NCBI GenBank assembly: GCA_020746105.1
Contig: CM036617.1
Coordinates: 174,868,412 to 174,932,411 of the forward strand
Source of the DNA: Trogon surrucura
Lineage: Eukaryota; Chordata; Aves; Trogoniformes; Trogonidae
Length of the DNA: 64,000 nucleotides
Direction of reading: 5' to 3'
Of the stretch, positions 49,561-63,187 are shown piece after piece (the stretch's first letter is position 1; the number at the start of each line of letters is the position of its first letter). Below the pieces are notes generated by a model. The model was not told where the DNA came from and did no database searches. It saw nothing but the letters and a program-made list of their open reading frames with translations. The translations under genes were made by a program, and so were the position numbers.

Positions 49561-52500
49561 TAATAAGCTTTATTAAGGAAAAACTTTCTCCGTGAAAATC
49601 AGGGTATTTCACTACATGGCACACCTTGGGGTTTGACAGTCTAGCCACACACTGGTTTTGGCTTGAATGTAAAGAAATGAGCTACAGAATTCCTTATCTT
49701 TTCTGTTTGTTTTGAAAAAAGACTGTAACACTCTCAGTGGCCTAGCTATTCAGCGGATTTGAAGAGTGGTGATGTGGCACTGGAGAAAGATATCTGGCAC
49801 AGCTTGTGGAAAGCCTTTTTTTGGAAACTCAAAGAAAAAAATAAGTTTGTGTAATCCATGGGAAAGCTAATCTTACTGTGCGTACTTAATTTTTGTTTCT
49901 TAGCCAGCTTTCCTATTTCTGTTCTTATGCTTCTGACAAGATCTTGTAAAAATCAAGCATCCTACGGAAAATTTTACATGAGTCTTACTAAAAGTCATTC
50001 CTTCCAAGGCTCCATAAATCCACAGAACTTGTTTTGAACCTTAATACAAAGAATCCTTCTTAATTATTTTTAATTAACAAACTTTAGTAACCTCTTGTAA
50101 GAAAAGTTCCATCCACAAATACTCACAGTTTTTGGTTCTAATTTTTACTGACTTTAGATGATGTCTTTCCACATCATCTTTTCTTTTGAAAACCAGATGC
50201 CTACAGTGGTGTACATGGAGACAAGTTAGATATTGAGTTGTTAGCTTCCAAGGAGCAGTAGCTGCAGGATAAAAATGCATTGCTGATGTGAACAAAATGT
50301 GAACTACAATGAAAAATCTAGTTGTTTTACCCTTGTTCAATATTCCTTCCTGAAATATCTATGACTAGCAGAGGAATGATGGAAGAACAACACTATGTAG
50401 TGTTATTGCATTATTTGTAACAAAGCAGCAGTCAACAAGTTTCATTTTACTTAAAGGCTACCAAAGCTTCTTCGACCTTTAAGCTCTCAACAGTACTTTG
50501 ATAAAGATTACCCCTATGGCAGAGGCTCTCAGTGTATTAAAAAAATCATCCTATATATATTTTAATTCAAAATTATTCTGGACTTCTTTTCATAATAATA
50601 TAAATTATTATATTACTTTTTTGGTTTCTTCATTTGATTTTTCCCTCTTTATTCTTTTCCACTTTTCTTTTTCTCCTATATGATAATTTGCAGTATGATA
50701 CACATGGAACAGAAGTTAAATTTCTAAGAGAGTTGACTCATTTCAGAGAGATAGCTCCATCTAGTGTCACAGCCAGACCGCATTTAAAATCTGTGTCTTC
50801 ACTTGCACAAAGTAGAAACAAGCAATACTCTCACTCAATTAAGTAAGACTTAAGCTATTGTCTCCGGCTGGAGGAATGAAAATGTGAACCAACAGATGAA
50901 TGTCTAAAACATATTTTTGCATATACATTCTTCTTAAAGGAGTAGAATTTGCATCGTAATTTATTTTGTCTGAAATTAATTATAGGATTCTCTGACTCCA
51001 GATGCTCTTAGTATGAGCTGTTGCATGGAATAATCCACTGGAGTAAAACATCCATCATCAGTTCTTTAAACCATCATATCCTATCTAGTTTAGGAATGCT
51101 TTAGGACTCCGAATATATGTGGCACAAAGAAATTGCTCTAATGTGTTCAACAAGGACTCTGCTCAGCAGTAACACAGTCTGTAAAAGAAAACAAACTTAG
51201 AAAATCTGAGTAGTGGAATTCTATTAGAATTAGGTAACAGAAATCTAAAGATTACTGTTTTCAAGCAGTTGTTGGTTTTGAAGTGCTTCCTTATAAATTA
51301 ACTAAAGGTAGAATAATTTGCTTCCCTTACCTACTTATAAGTTAACTAGTGGTAGAATAATTAGTTAGTCTTACACTAGATTTTGCTAGGTCATTTTATA
51401 ATGTGTCAAAAACTTTAACCTATATAATTGATTGTATTTGCTTTTTTACAAAAAGCAAAACACCTGAAGAGGAACAAACAGGAAAGCTGCAATACATATA
51501 CATTCTGAACTATTAGACCTGAGATCTGTGCTGAAGTATGCAAGAAAGCTGCAACTAAACTGGTATTATTTAACCTCCTCATTAATTGTCTTGGGAAAGA
51601 GATAAGCAGCACTTTAATTATATCCGTGAACAATTTTAAGCCAAAGAGAATGTGGAGCAGAACTGGGAACAGGAAATATATGCAAAAGGAACAAGAAAGG
51701 AATAACAATGTGAAAGCATAAAAAAAAAAATGGGACTACGAATAACCAAATGAGATTCAAAAAGTTAAATGAATAATTTAAATAGGGGAGTATAATCTTC
51801 AAATAACTAGCAAACAAAATTACTTGCAGGCTTAGTGGTGACACTAACAGCAGTTTACTTACAGACAGATTTGCAAACTAGAACAGAGAAGTCCTGTGTT
51901 CGGTCTCAGCCATATACGAGGTACCATGTATGAGAAATGGATTTATTTCCTTCCACAAAGCTGTGATATGTTTGAATGTCACAGTTTAGAATATTTAAAC
52001 TTTGACTGTCTCCATTAAGGGCAGATCTCCAAAGGTCATTTGATAGGGCACATAAACAAGAACATCTTGAAAACTAACACATTTGTTTTTTACTGATTTC
52101 TTAGATTTCAATCAGTTAGACTGAAATCTCTTTCCATAGCTTTGGAAGAGTGCCATAAACCAGAAAGTTTAATGTTCTTTGAACTCAGACTTTATTTTTA
52201 AATCATTTGTTCCCGTAATTGTTTGTGTTACATTTGTTCAAATGTTTGTAGATAGGGCATTATATAGCCCAAGTTACAAGTTCTCATGAAACTTTGCCTA
52301 AAAATTTTCAAGCATAAGTTACAAGTGATATTTTATGCATGAAAAGAGAAATATCAAAAAAATATTTCAAGAACAGAAAAACACTATAGAACTTACCAGT
52401 GTCGAAGTTTAATTTCTTAATTGGACAAAACCATTGACAGCTGAATAGAGTATACAATTCTGGTTGTTTTTCCGCAAATACCTGGGCATATGTTTCCACT

Positions 52501-52866
52501 GGAATCAACAGAAAAAAAAAGACTCTAGGTAATATTAAAAATCCTTTCCATAAATAGTTTTATGAACTGAAACACTAAATGCATACTGACAGATCACAAG
52601 AGCATCTTCATTATATTACACTTGTTCCCAGATTTACTATTATCTCTTCAGTGTATAAATGATAAAATTACACCCATGTCACATAGCATGGCATGTACTT
52701 TCCTAATTTTTGAAGACTTTCACACAGTAGAGTTGAAAAAAGAAAAAACAACCAGTAAGGAGTAGAAGCAACCTGGATTATTGCTTAAACTTTAAAAAAA
52801 GAGAAATACTCATCATATATACATGAGTAGCTCCTATGTGCACATATACGTATAAATTTACATATA
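49561..52866. other. Unique sequence with possible minus-strand exons
   Basis: AT-rich single-copy DNA. Two minus-strand open segments with splice-like edges (50127-50282 and 52397-52498) are described in the findings. A local 44-bp direct duplication lies at about 51290-51362. No known repeat recognised. Confidence 0.5.
51290..51362. repeat. Local direct duplication, 44-bp period
   Basis: CTTATAAATTAACTAAAGG (51290) and CTTATAAGTTAACTAGTGG (51334) are each followed by TAGAATAATT. The copies differ at only a few positions over ~29 bp. Confidence 0.85.
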
Positions 52867-53190
52867 TCTGCAACTACCTGAAAGGAGGTTGTAGTGAGGT
52901 GGTGGTCAGTCTCTTCTCCCAAGTAACAACCACTAGGACAAGAGGAAAAGGACTCAAGTTTCGCCAGGGGAGGTTTAGGCTGGACATTAGGAAAAATTTC
53001 TTCATTGAAAAGGTTGTCAATCATTGGAAAAGGCTGCTCAGGGAAGTAGATGAGTCACCATCCCTGGAGGTAATTAAAAGACATGTAGATGTGGTGCTTA
53101 TGACATGGTTCTGTGACGGACCTGGAATCGTTAGGTTAACAGTTGGACTCAGTGATCTTAAGGGTCTTTTTCAACCTAAATGATTACATG
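52867..53190 (+). mobile_element. CR1 LINE 3' end, plus strand
   Basis: Starts TCTGCAACTACCTGAAAGG and encodes [58 protein letters not shown], then the 3' UTR (CAGTGATCTTAAGGGTC). The tail has decayed to CCTAAATGATTACATG. It is closest in layout to the copies at 8407 and 56981. Confidence 0.9.
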
Positions 53191-56100
53191 TCTTAGGTTT
53201 CAATTAAGTAAAAAATTGTATTTATGTACTTGGATAGTTTACTGACATGAAGACAAGAGTTACATTCACAAAAGATTTTGTTCACTTAGAGGAAGAAAAC
53301 AGCTATTTCAAAACCAGTTTAAATGATCTAAATGAAGGACAAGACGGGAAGTTGGGAAAGTGTAAAGAAAACATATACCACCCAATCGGGAACTTTAAAT
53401 CATATGTGTTCATTGGCGGTTTTATAACAGTAGAATGTCAATCAGAGTCAAAGTGTAGTGTTTTGATTTCTTCCAGAAAATTATATAATTTAACTAGAAG
53501 ATACCAAGAAATATAAAATCCACCTCTTCCTTTCCTAGCATATTCAGTGGTTGCCACATTCACAATACATATTCATACATACATATACACATTTCTGAAT
53601 TTAATTTCTCTACTCTTAGGTCCCAGAAAATAACACTGTCACAGATTTTTCTCATCTAGATCTAGATTAATATACTTTTATATTTTCTTGTCATGGCCAT
53701 ATTATCCAATGCACTCAGGTCACCTGTCTACTTCCCTTTAATAAAATAAATATTTTTATATATATAAAATAAATATTTACATATTTTGACTGATCTAATC
53801 AGCCTGTCTAAGTTTTGGGTTTGATTTGTTATTGTTGTAGTTTAGGTTTTCATTTACCATCAAATCACTTTAACAGAGTTTAGTGTTCCTTTCTCATTTT
53901 ACAATGTTGTATTAAAAATGTAGAAAACCTTTTGTCATCATAATTATGATGGCAAAAATTTACTAAAACCCCCAAAATATTGAAATCACAGTGGAGTCAA
54001 TGTATGCTATGTTAATGTAACTGTATGCTAATGTATTTGAGAAAGGAATCTTTCTTTTGTATCAGACTCCTTTGGGATGGCTCTCAAAACATCTGCTGTT
54101 ACTTTCTCTTCCTGGAAAACTGGCAGTAATTTCTAATATGGTTGCGTAGTCTCTAAACCAAAATCTAATTCTCTTTGTTTAGGTCGTGAGCTGGTCAATT
54201 TTTTCATAGAATATTCAGAAGAGCAGCTCTTTGCCTGTCTACCTGAAACCTACTTACGGATGTTGCTATCACAAGAAAATGAATTGTAACAGACTATAAA
54301 AGGTTTTAGCAAGCAACTCTGACCTAGCTGATTACAGGAGAGTGAGAGAAACCAATTTTCTGTTTTCAAAATTATATTGGTGTAATAATAAGAAAAAGTC
54401 TGACTAAATAATTTCATAGGATTATGAAGTGCTATATTTTACGTATAGCATTTGCTATAGGAAACGTTCTCTATTTAAAAACTAATCATTTCAAATTTGC
54501 AAGGTTTCTATACAGAATTTCTACCCTGATAAAATGAACTACTTAAAGTAGTACTTAAAGATGATGAACATTTGGAAAACTTTTACTTCCAAAAATAAGT
54601 CTACAAATAGTACGTTTAAAACTAGATAGGATATGCAAAATTACCAAATAAAATTGTTTGTGCTTTTTATGGAATTCCAGATGTTTTCTACCTTTTCCTT
54701 CCTTCCTTTTGACCAGAAATGGTCAAAAACCCCACAAATAACAACAACAAAAAAACCCAGAGAAATCCTAAAGAGGTGGTTTCAGACCTGACAGATTCAG
54801 TTATGTTGTATTAGGAATCAAAGTAGAAGATAAGATTTGTTCTCAGAAGTTAGCAGTTAAAGCTCAAACTTTGTGAAATATTTCATCAAGGGCATAACTT
54901 CAGACATACTGACATTAGTGCATCCTAAGCAAAATCATGTTGTCAGCGCAGAACACACATAGAATTATGATGGATAGGTGATAAATATACATGGTATACA
55001 ACTTTAAGAGGAAAGGTGAAATTTGGATTGCAAGTCTTACTGAATAAGTGATTCATAGTAAACGAAGTATTCAGATTTGAAATAAAAATGTTCTGTGACA
55101 GACATCCAACATCTCAAACTTCAGGTGATACATTAAACATTGAAAAGTGTAAGTTTTCAGAAAACTATGACAAAGACGAAAGATGCCTATCTGGAGTCCA
55201 AGTCAGGTCAAGGCCATTATTCATTGATGCAGAGTGGCCATCTAGTCATTGCCCAAAACTTGAAAGGGACAGGAATATCAAAGATATTTTGACATCTCCA
55301 TTCTTTTGAGTCTTAGAGAGTCTGTGCTTTGAGGATGGGAAACTTGGGAAAGCTGTGCTAGTTTTACTCTTTCACCTCTGATTTTCATAAACAAGCCAGT
55401 CAGTGTGGGAAAAAGATGCTCGTATACAGTATATATTATGTACACTGTAACCACAACCATGCTTTAATTTACCATTTTATGCAAGTAAAGTGGTATGTAG
55501 GGAAAATCTTCTCTTGCTTACATAATCTTTCATTGACAGCTGAACACTTTCAGGCAACATCATTTGAAAAATGTCTAACTACTTATTTCTGTGTTTGTGT
55601 TAAGTTTAGTAATATTAATTTTTAAATTTAATTTCATCATTTTGAAAAACAGGTGTAGAGATGTGTAAACTGACTTTTCAATTAACTGACTTCCACCTTT
55701 CAGCAGTTGACCCCAATTTTTCTGCTTAACATAAAAATTTCAGTTAATCTGCAATGAGACATTAGAGTAGAAGAGGGAATGGAGTAAGAAAGAGGAGAAA
55801 AGAAACAAGACAAAAGTGTTGATAACACGTTACTTATACTGCTTGATGAAAATTTGAACTGTGTCTTCCAGCACATAATGACAATGAACTTTTTCCTAGA
55901 TGCTGACTATAGAAATAAAACAATCCTCACTTATCCCGAGTGGCTGCAACTTATTCAAAATAAGCAATAATGGACAAAAGTGGAAGGCATATTCATGTGT
56001 GGTATTTTTAAGTAAAATGTCCATTTACCAAGTTTAATGAAGCATACAGATTCCAGTCCTTGATCTGTTTTCAAACTAAATGAGACATAGTTTTACAGCA

Positions 56101-56980
56101 GAGGTCAGAACACTTTCTACTGTGGTGGCTGCGGAATTTTCTCGAGGAACCTAAGATGCAGATTTTTCTCCATAATCTGAAGAGTGAACTGAATCTTGTT
56201 TCTAGAGTGAATATTTTAACAACATTCGAGAAAAAGTGGAAAGTACTGCGTCTTTATACTGTTTTTTCAGCCAAAACTGTCCAGTGAAGCTTAGTTGAAG
56301 GATTTTTTAAGAGGATTTTTTGAATTACAAGAATAATATCTTTAATAAAGTGAATATCCTCATAAAATTTTAACCTTGTGATATTTTTTTTCTCTTCCTT
56401 GCTCACTTTTGGCGTCTTAGGTTTCAGAGTTTCTCCGGTAAACAAAGAGAGCATTTTTCCTAAGTCTTTATGACAAGCTCCTAGATCAGGAAAGTCTGGA
56501 GGGTATAATAAAGCTTCAGAGAATTTAAATAGATAAATTGATTTGCGTCTATGATAACAGGTGGAAAATTTGAATTTGCTTTGCTTTCTGGGAATAATGG
56601 TACATACCCTTGCTTTGAAGCTCTGCAGGCTTGAGCAACCTACACAATTTCCGGACCTGACCTGAAGCCAATAGAATATTGCTGTGCTGTACCTCAGGAG
56701 TCGCTCTAGTGTTCCTGATCACGGAGGAGCAAGTCATCCACAACACAGCCGACCTGGACAGCACAAATTCCTTGGGCACAGGTTAAACTCAGCCAGCTCC
56801 GTGTAAGAGAGGAGGCTGCATGCAGCTCCTGCTCCGTGCTGGCAGTTACGCCTCCCCATGCTGCCTTTATCTAAAAGTGAGAAGATAACTACTGGTTTAG
56901 ACTGCAGAAATATTGCTTGCTTGTAAGAAGTTGGAAAGAGAGAAAGAGGAGAATCTCTGCTATGGTCCTCATCTTCACTT
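53191..56980. other. Unique sequence with a perfect 16-bp palindrome
   Basis: AT-rich DNA. Contains the palindrome CATCATAATTATGATG at 53937-53952 and an AT-repeat-like patch at about 53735-53780. Possible exons at 54183-54289 (+) and 56265-56500 (-) are treated in the findings. No known repeat recognised. Confidence 0.5.
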
Positions 56981-57363
56981 AGAATCACAGAATCACAGAA
57001 TCATTTAGGTTGGAAAAGACCTTTAAGATCACTGAGTCCAGCCCTTAACCTAGCGATGTCAGGTCTGCCACTAAACTATGTCAATAAGCGACTTGTCTAC
57101 ACTTCTTTTACATACCTCCAAGAATGGTCACCCAACCACTTCCCTGGATAGTTTGTTCCAATGCTTGACAATCCTTTCAACAAAGAAATTTTTCTTAACC
57201 TCCAATTTAAACCTCCCTTGGCACAACATGAGGCCATTTCCTTTTCTGTCCTATTGGTTGTTACTTAGGAGAGGAAATTGAACTCCACCTCACTACAACA
57301 ACCTTCCAGGTAGTTGTAGTGAGTCATAAGGTCTCAAGGTTCCTCTTCCCCAGGCTAAACAAC
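56981..57363 (-). mobile_element. CR1 LINE 3' end, minus strand
   Basis: Starts AGAATCACAGAATCACAGAATC at 56981, then ATTTAGGTTGGAAAAGACC and the end of ORF2 in minus orientation. The block encoding FF..K...HWN is recognisable from CAATGCTTGACAATCCTTTC and AAAGAAATTTTTC. The 5' end lies at about 57363, after the antisense of FSLGK. Confidence 0.9.
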
Positions 57364-59064
57364 CTCACTTGATTTGGAGTGGGGTCTTACATGAACATCT
57401 TTCCCTGAAAGAAATATTTTCTTTTGATTTGGATATTGATCTATAAAAGCAAGTGATTTAAACAGTAAAACATAGCAATATATTGCCTGTCATTTTAACG
57501 AATAAATATTCAGTATAGGTAAATATATAAAAATTGTAAAGAAAGAGGAAATGATAGAAAAATGTAGTAGAAAAGAAATACAATAGATATTGTCATGGTT
57601 ATAATATTTCTGTTACACTATGAATTCCACAAAAGAATGACCTTTATATGAAGACTCTTTAGATTTGAAAGAAATTTTACAAAAAAAAAAATATTTCTAT
57701 ACCTTCATGAGCCATCAAGTTTATTATCGTTCTTTATTTTCTCTTCTGTTAGAAATCCAGTAATCCTCTTGAATTTAACTTGACTTCATACTAAACTGGT
57801 AATATATAAACAGAAAAAGCGTTTTTGACTTCCGCAAGTTTTGGAACAACCTCAAATAAGTGCATATTTCTGTCAAGTGCAAAATAGAAAAAAAAGAGTA
57901 AAAGGTCAAATGTGCAAATTACTTAAGAAAAGGAAACTCCTTTATGTAAGGGAAATGTTATTAGTAAGTGAGAAGGATAAGAACATACACACTTCTGGTC
58001 ACAGTTTAAAGTTTCTTTTCAAGTGGCATTGCAAAGATTAAAGCTTTAAATTTATATTTGACAAAGACATCAATTAGTTTACTTAGTGGTTTTATGATTT
58101 AATTGATGACTAAAACAACAGCTTATTTAAAACTTGAGCCGTTTTTATAGTAAGGTATAGTTTAAATTACTAACTTTTCATCCCACTGGGAGCACCCTGT
58201 TGTGAAAGCACAATTCACTGTAAGACTTTTTTATGTTCAAACTTGCTCTCCCATCATACCATCTGTTTGGTAATTCAGTCATGTGGATACCACACAACAT
58301 TTTTAAAAGTAGACAGTTTCTTCTCTTTTTTTTTCCACCCTCTTCTTTAATTTTGATCTCCCTGTAGTTGTGGTAAATCTGTCACTCCTTGAAGCAAAGT
58401 TTCCCAACAAATATTGGTGTCAGAAGAGAGCAATAACTTCCTGCCTCTGTAATTACTTCTTGAAAATTGTCACAGCAACACAGACAAACAAGAAGTTAAC
58501 AAACAACCAGCTCAAGACACGTTATTATTTTTTTCAGGCAGCCATGTGGTATGATTGCTCTGTTTTCCTCTCTATTTGGTCACTCTGGCACATCATCTGA
58601 AGCACTGATACTTCAGGAAGAGCATAAGATTCTCCTTTGTCAAACTGCCACTTTGTAGCTCTTTCTAAAGTCCAGCTTTAGGAACATCAGCTTTAGGAAA
58701 CACCATGGGTAATCCTATGAATTATGGCTGCATCTCTCCACTATTCTGAGGCTGATGTCTCTACTTTTCATCAAGATGAATCTGGCAGGTAACTCAAATG
58801 GAAAGAAATAGAATTCTTCTCCTTCAGTTAGTGGCCATTGCAACTAGTTCACCATTCTGGCTCATTTCAGGTCAGCATGAATAGTAGGGAGGAATGAGTA
58901 GATACTTATCTAGAGATCATAGGTATTTTGTTTTTTATAAGAGAAGTTTTGAAATACGTCATGTACCTGAAGCTTCACTGCACCAACTTCGGAAAGATTC
59001 ATGCCTCCATTATTTCAGCCAGAAAGAGTAAATTTTCAGATTTCCTACCACCAATTGCAAAAAT
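57364..59064. other. Unique sequence, nothing recognised
   Basis: AT-rich spacer without supported features. Confidence 0.55.
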
Positions 59065-59167
59065 GATAGAATCATAGAATGACCTAGGCTGGAAGGGACG
59101 TTAGAGATCATTTTAATCCAATCTCCCTGTCATGGGCAGGGACACCACCTCTCCACTAGGTCAGGCA
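59065..59167 (-). mobile_element. CR1 3' terminal stub
   Basis: About 100 bp: GATAGAATCATAGAATGACC, then TAGGCTGGAAGGGACGTTAG and the TGGGCAGGGACACC block. Only the CR1 3' UTR is present. Confidence 0.85.
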
Positions 59168-62003
59168 ACACGTGAGAACCGAACGGGAATGTTCTCTTTC
59201 TTTTCACAGAATCGGGATTCTTCATGAGAAGTCTCTCTTTATTTTTTTTTTCCCATATATAAATTATCTGCAATAGACAGAATTTTACTAATTGGATTAT
59301 TACTGACATCTTTGTCAACTTCTTAAAAAATATTACTTGGGATTATTTGTATTTTCTTTTTCTATCTTCCCTGCTCAACAACTTTAGAAAAGGAATGAAG
59401 GAAAGGAAGTAAGAGGAGTACTAAAAAACTGGAAAATGGTTCATGAGTCATAAAACATTTTCCTATGGTTTAGCTTGGTCTGTCTGATATTTCCCGTATA
59501 AACTTTGAAACCATCTCTAACTACTCACTCTAATGTAGGCAAATTATCTTGTTGAATACATACATGGAAGGAATGCAACATAAAGTCTTATCTTTTGTAG
59601 GTGCCACATATTTGCCAATTAAGTCCTCTTATATTTTGAACTAAAACCTGCTTGGGAATGAATATGTCAGCCACGATAACGTTTTCACATTTTTGCTCTG
59701 GAATTTCACAGCTCTATTCATGAGGATTCCAATGAAATTTCAAGAACAGAATTACGGATTAAAACACAAATGTTTGTGATTTTTTTTTTTTTAATTCACT
59801 TCTTTAGAGTCCATTCTTTTTACTGAGTCCCTCAGCTAAACCTTACAGACATTTCAAGATTATTGGAGTGCTTTGGAATATGGAGTAAAAATCTTCTAAG
59901 TAAATCCACGCATATGACAGAATATTTCTGTTCTATGCCTCTTGAAACGCTCTTTGATTACAGAGAGTTGGTGAATGAGGTCCCAGGATTTTTTTGTTGG
60001 AAGCAACATCATATAATATCTTCAACAGCAAGCCTTTTATTTTTCACTAAGCCTATTCCCATTCTCATGTGACAGGTAAAGAAATTACTGCCTTATACAT
60101 TTTTAATTTTCATATAAAAACTTTTGTTCTCAACATAAGTGCTACATTGTCTATCTATGATATAAAAAGGTTCACAATACATTAGTCCTAATAACTACAT
60201 CAGACACCACCAATGTAATTTGATTGTCAATATATAGAGGACTTAATGACATACACTTACCTGAACTGTTACAGTATTGCAGAAATGTGAAATAAGGTGG
60301 ATTTTCTTTCTAAATGATGCCTTTTTACATTATCTGAATTTCTCATAATCCCTAATTAGCATTAGAGATCTTCTTCATAACTAAGGAGTTTCCTTCTTTC
60401 ATACAGATGATTTTTCTCAGATTAAAGTCTTTTACTTACTTAGAAAATCTCACTGCAGTGAAGAGGTCATCCTACAGCAATCCTACAGCTCCAGCAGTTT
60501 ACTCTGTATGGGAACTTATGCAAGATGTGAGAAAATTCTTATTATCTCTTAACATAATATCAGAACAAAAAGGGTTGATGTACGTTTGCTTTGGATTAAG
60601 ACCACAGGTAAAAGAGAAAAGAAATAAGTTAGGATTTCTCAAATGTGTATTCCTCAGGTAATTACTGTGGATGGGCATTTGCCATAGACAAAGAGCCATA
60701 ACTGGATCTTAGTTCAAATCCGGCCAAAGCTGCAAGTTTAAAACTATGGTTTCTGTCTATTTTTATTCAGATGCCGAAAAAAATCTTATCCAAAGAACGG
60801 CCAAAAGATATGGAAAAGTAAGGCCTAGTGTGAAGGTTGTATGCTACTTGAGAACTGGGAATTTTAGTGAGGCATTCCAGTGTAGATACCTAGGTGTTTG
60901 AGATGAGCAGCGTGTTTAAGGTCTCATCATCATCATCTGAGACATACTTAATTCAGTCAGTAACATCAAGGGTGGTGCTGATCATGTCAGTTTAATAGTT
61001 AAATAAAATTACAGAGAAATAAAGTATTGTTTATATGATATGCAAAAACTAACTCCTGTCAGTAACATATCCAAAGATAATTTCTCAGTTGGAACCAAAC
61101 TGTATGTGGAGGCAAATTAGCTTTGAACTTTGTGATTGAGAAAATTATCTCATTTTGTCAACTTTCATGGTTTTTCATGGAACTACATTATATGGAAACA
61201 ATGTTTGTTTTAGAACAAACTCATACATTTACTGAGATATTGAATTATTGTGTGCTCCAAGTTATAGTTAAAATAGTAATAAAGTTTCAAAATGTATAAT
61301 TCTGTTTCTAGAAGATGAATATCAGACTTTGAAGAAAAACTGATGTTATTTTTCCTGTAGAATTGAGTCCAAGGGTTAACGTTAAAGAATAAAACAAAAA
61401 CCCGTATTCAGGCTACAAGCAAACAGAGAGAATGACTTCCTTACATAGATTAAGTCAGGAGGTATTTTACATAAGAACAAATTCTTCTCAAAAAATAAAA
61501 CAAGAAGTAAAAGTGATCATTTCACAGGTCAAGAAGGGTTTCATGTACCCTAAGTACACAATAAACATTAGTCACTCCTTACAGGATGTTACTTCCACCA
61601 AAAGCTGAGAGGCTTTGTCTTGGTACCGTATGTGCTTTTGTAGACTTACTGTTGGAACATAATTAGGGCTTTGAAATCATCAAGTGAATTCCATGCAATC
61701 TTGGAGGCTATTTCTCTCAATTTACTCTTTCTTTAAAAGCAAAAATACTCAGTTACATTAATTTCATCTGTATTCTCAATGTATCGCATGGAAATCCTGT
61801 ATCTTGGGCATATTAAACCAATTCATATTGCTTACTAGCAGTGTACAGAACAAAGCTTCTGATTGCTACCACAAGAGGAAAAGAAAGGTATCTCAAAAAT
61901 TTGAAAAAATATTAAATATTTGTTACAGAAGGTGTATCTTATTGAATTCATGGGTAGTCTAAGACTAGTACATTAAGATTATATCTTGTAGGGACTGCAA
62001 ACT
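59168..62003. other. Unique sequence, nothing certain
   Basis: AT-rich single-copy DNA with a T run at about 59780-59792. Plus-strand open segments with splice-like flanks at about 59832-60060 and 60407-60608 are mentioned in the findings. No known repeat recognised. Confidence 0.5.
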
Positions 62004-62300
62004 TCACAGAATCACAGAATCACAGAATGTTAGAGGTTGGAAGGGACCTCAAAGATCATCTAGTCCAACCCCCCTGCCAGAGCAGGATCACCTACACTAG
62101 AGCGCACAGGAACGCGTCCAGGCGGGTTTTGAATGTCTCAAGAGATGGAGATTCCACAACCTCCCTAGGCAGCCTGTTCCAGTGCTCAGTCACCCTCACA
62201 GTGAAAAAGTTTTTCCTCATATTTTTCTGGAACCTCCTGTGTTCCAGCTTCCACCCATTGCCCCTTGTCCTGTCAGTGGATGCCGCTGAAAAGAGCCTTG
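62004..62300 (-). mobile_element. Young CR1 3' end, minus strand
   Basis: The tail has three CACAGAAT units (62004-62028). The 297-bp body corresponds base for base to 21386-21688 of the large CR1, with only about a dozen differences, including the shared GAGCGCACAGGAACGCGTCC block. It stops at GCCGCTGAAAAGAGCC. It is clearly the same young subfamily. Confidence 0.95.
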
Positions 62301-63051
62301 CAGTGGTAATGTGATCTGTTTAGATGTCAACAGCTATTTTAAATTCATCAGACACTGCAAAATTATCCATTTTTAGTATGTATTCCCTGAAAACAAAATA
62401 ACTGACAATGAAATAACCAGAAAGTACTTCTGAAAGGCCAGCTGTCCTCTGTTGTATCAGAACAGCATAACAGTAACATATTCTGTTTTCTGGCAGTTTT
62501 CAGTTCTTTCAGTTTATTGTATGGCAGAGATTGCTATAAAAAAATAATTTGCTTAATTTTACATTTCCGGTTATCGAAGAGAAAGCACAGAGAAAGGTAA
62601 AAAACTAAAAGAAGGGGAAACTATCCATGCTTTGAAGGGGAACAAACCTCATTCTTGTATGGTGCAGCACACCTGAGCATGCAGGTTTAACATTGCTATG
62701 CCTTCTGCTTGCCTCAGGCCACAATGATGCCTTCACTACTGCTCTTAGGTTCACACATGGAACAGAAATCCCCAGAGGACCTTTGCATCCTCCATCAGCG
62801 AGGACAATCCACAAAGTTTTTGTCACCTTACACTAGGATAAATGTGTAATTAACCTCTTGTAATGAAGTCATACATCATAGTCAGCTCTTATGTATTGTC
62901 CAGTAATATCCAAAACACTGTTTTGTTATGCACCCAGGCTAAAAAAAAATAAACAGAAACCTTCCAAATCGTTCCACAGTGAGTCCCTGTCAAGGCCCTG
63001 AGAGCACACATAGGCTCAGCTCCCTGGACTGACCTCAACTGGCCTTTGTTG
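62301..63051. other. Unique sequence next to ERV-K locus
   Basis: No gene or repeat recognised up to the LTR-end hairpin at 63052. Confidence 0.5.
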
Positions 63052-63187
63052 CAGGTTAGGGCTGGACTGGCCACTAAATGCAGACAGGCTCTCTCTAACT
63101 CTCCTTCCCTTTTCTTCCCTGTTTGGGAAGGGAGAGAGGGTTAGAGAGCATCTGTCTGCATTTAGTGGCTGGCCCAGCCCTAACCTG
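63052..63187. repeat. Hairpin made of two inverted ERV-K LTR ends
   Basis: Left arm 63052-63109 (CAGGTTAGGGCTGG...CTCTCTAAC...) and right arm 63124-63187 are inverted copies of one LTR terminus with few mismatches, around a ~15-bp loop rich in T and C. The same terminus appears a third time at 63659, in the same direction as the left arm. Confidence 0.85.
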
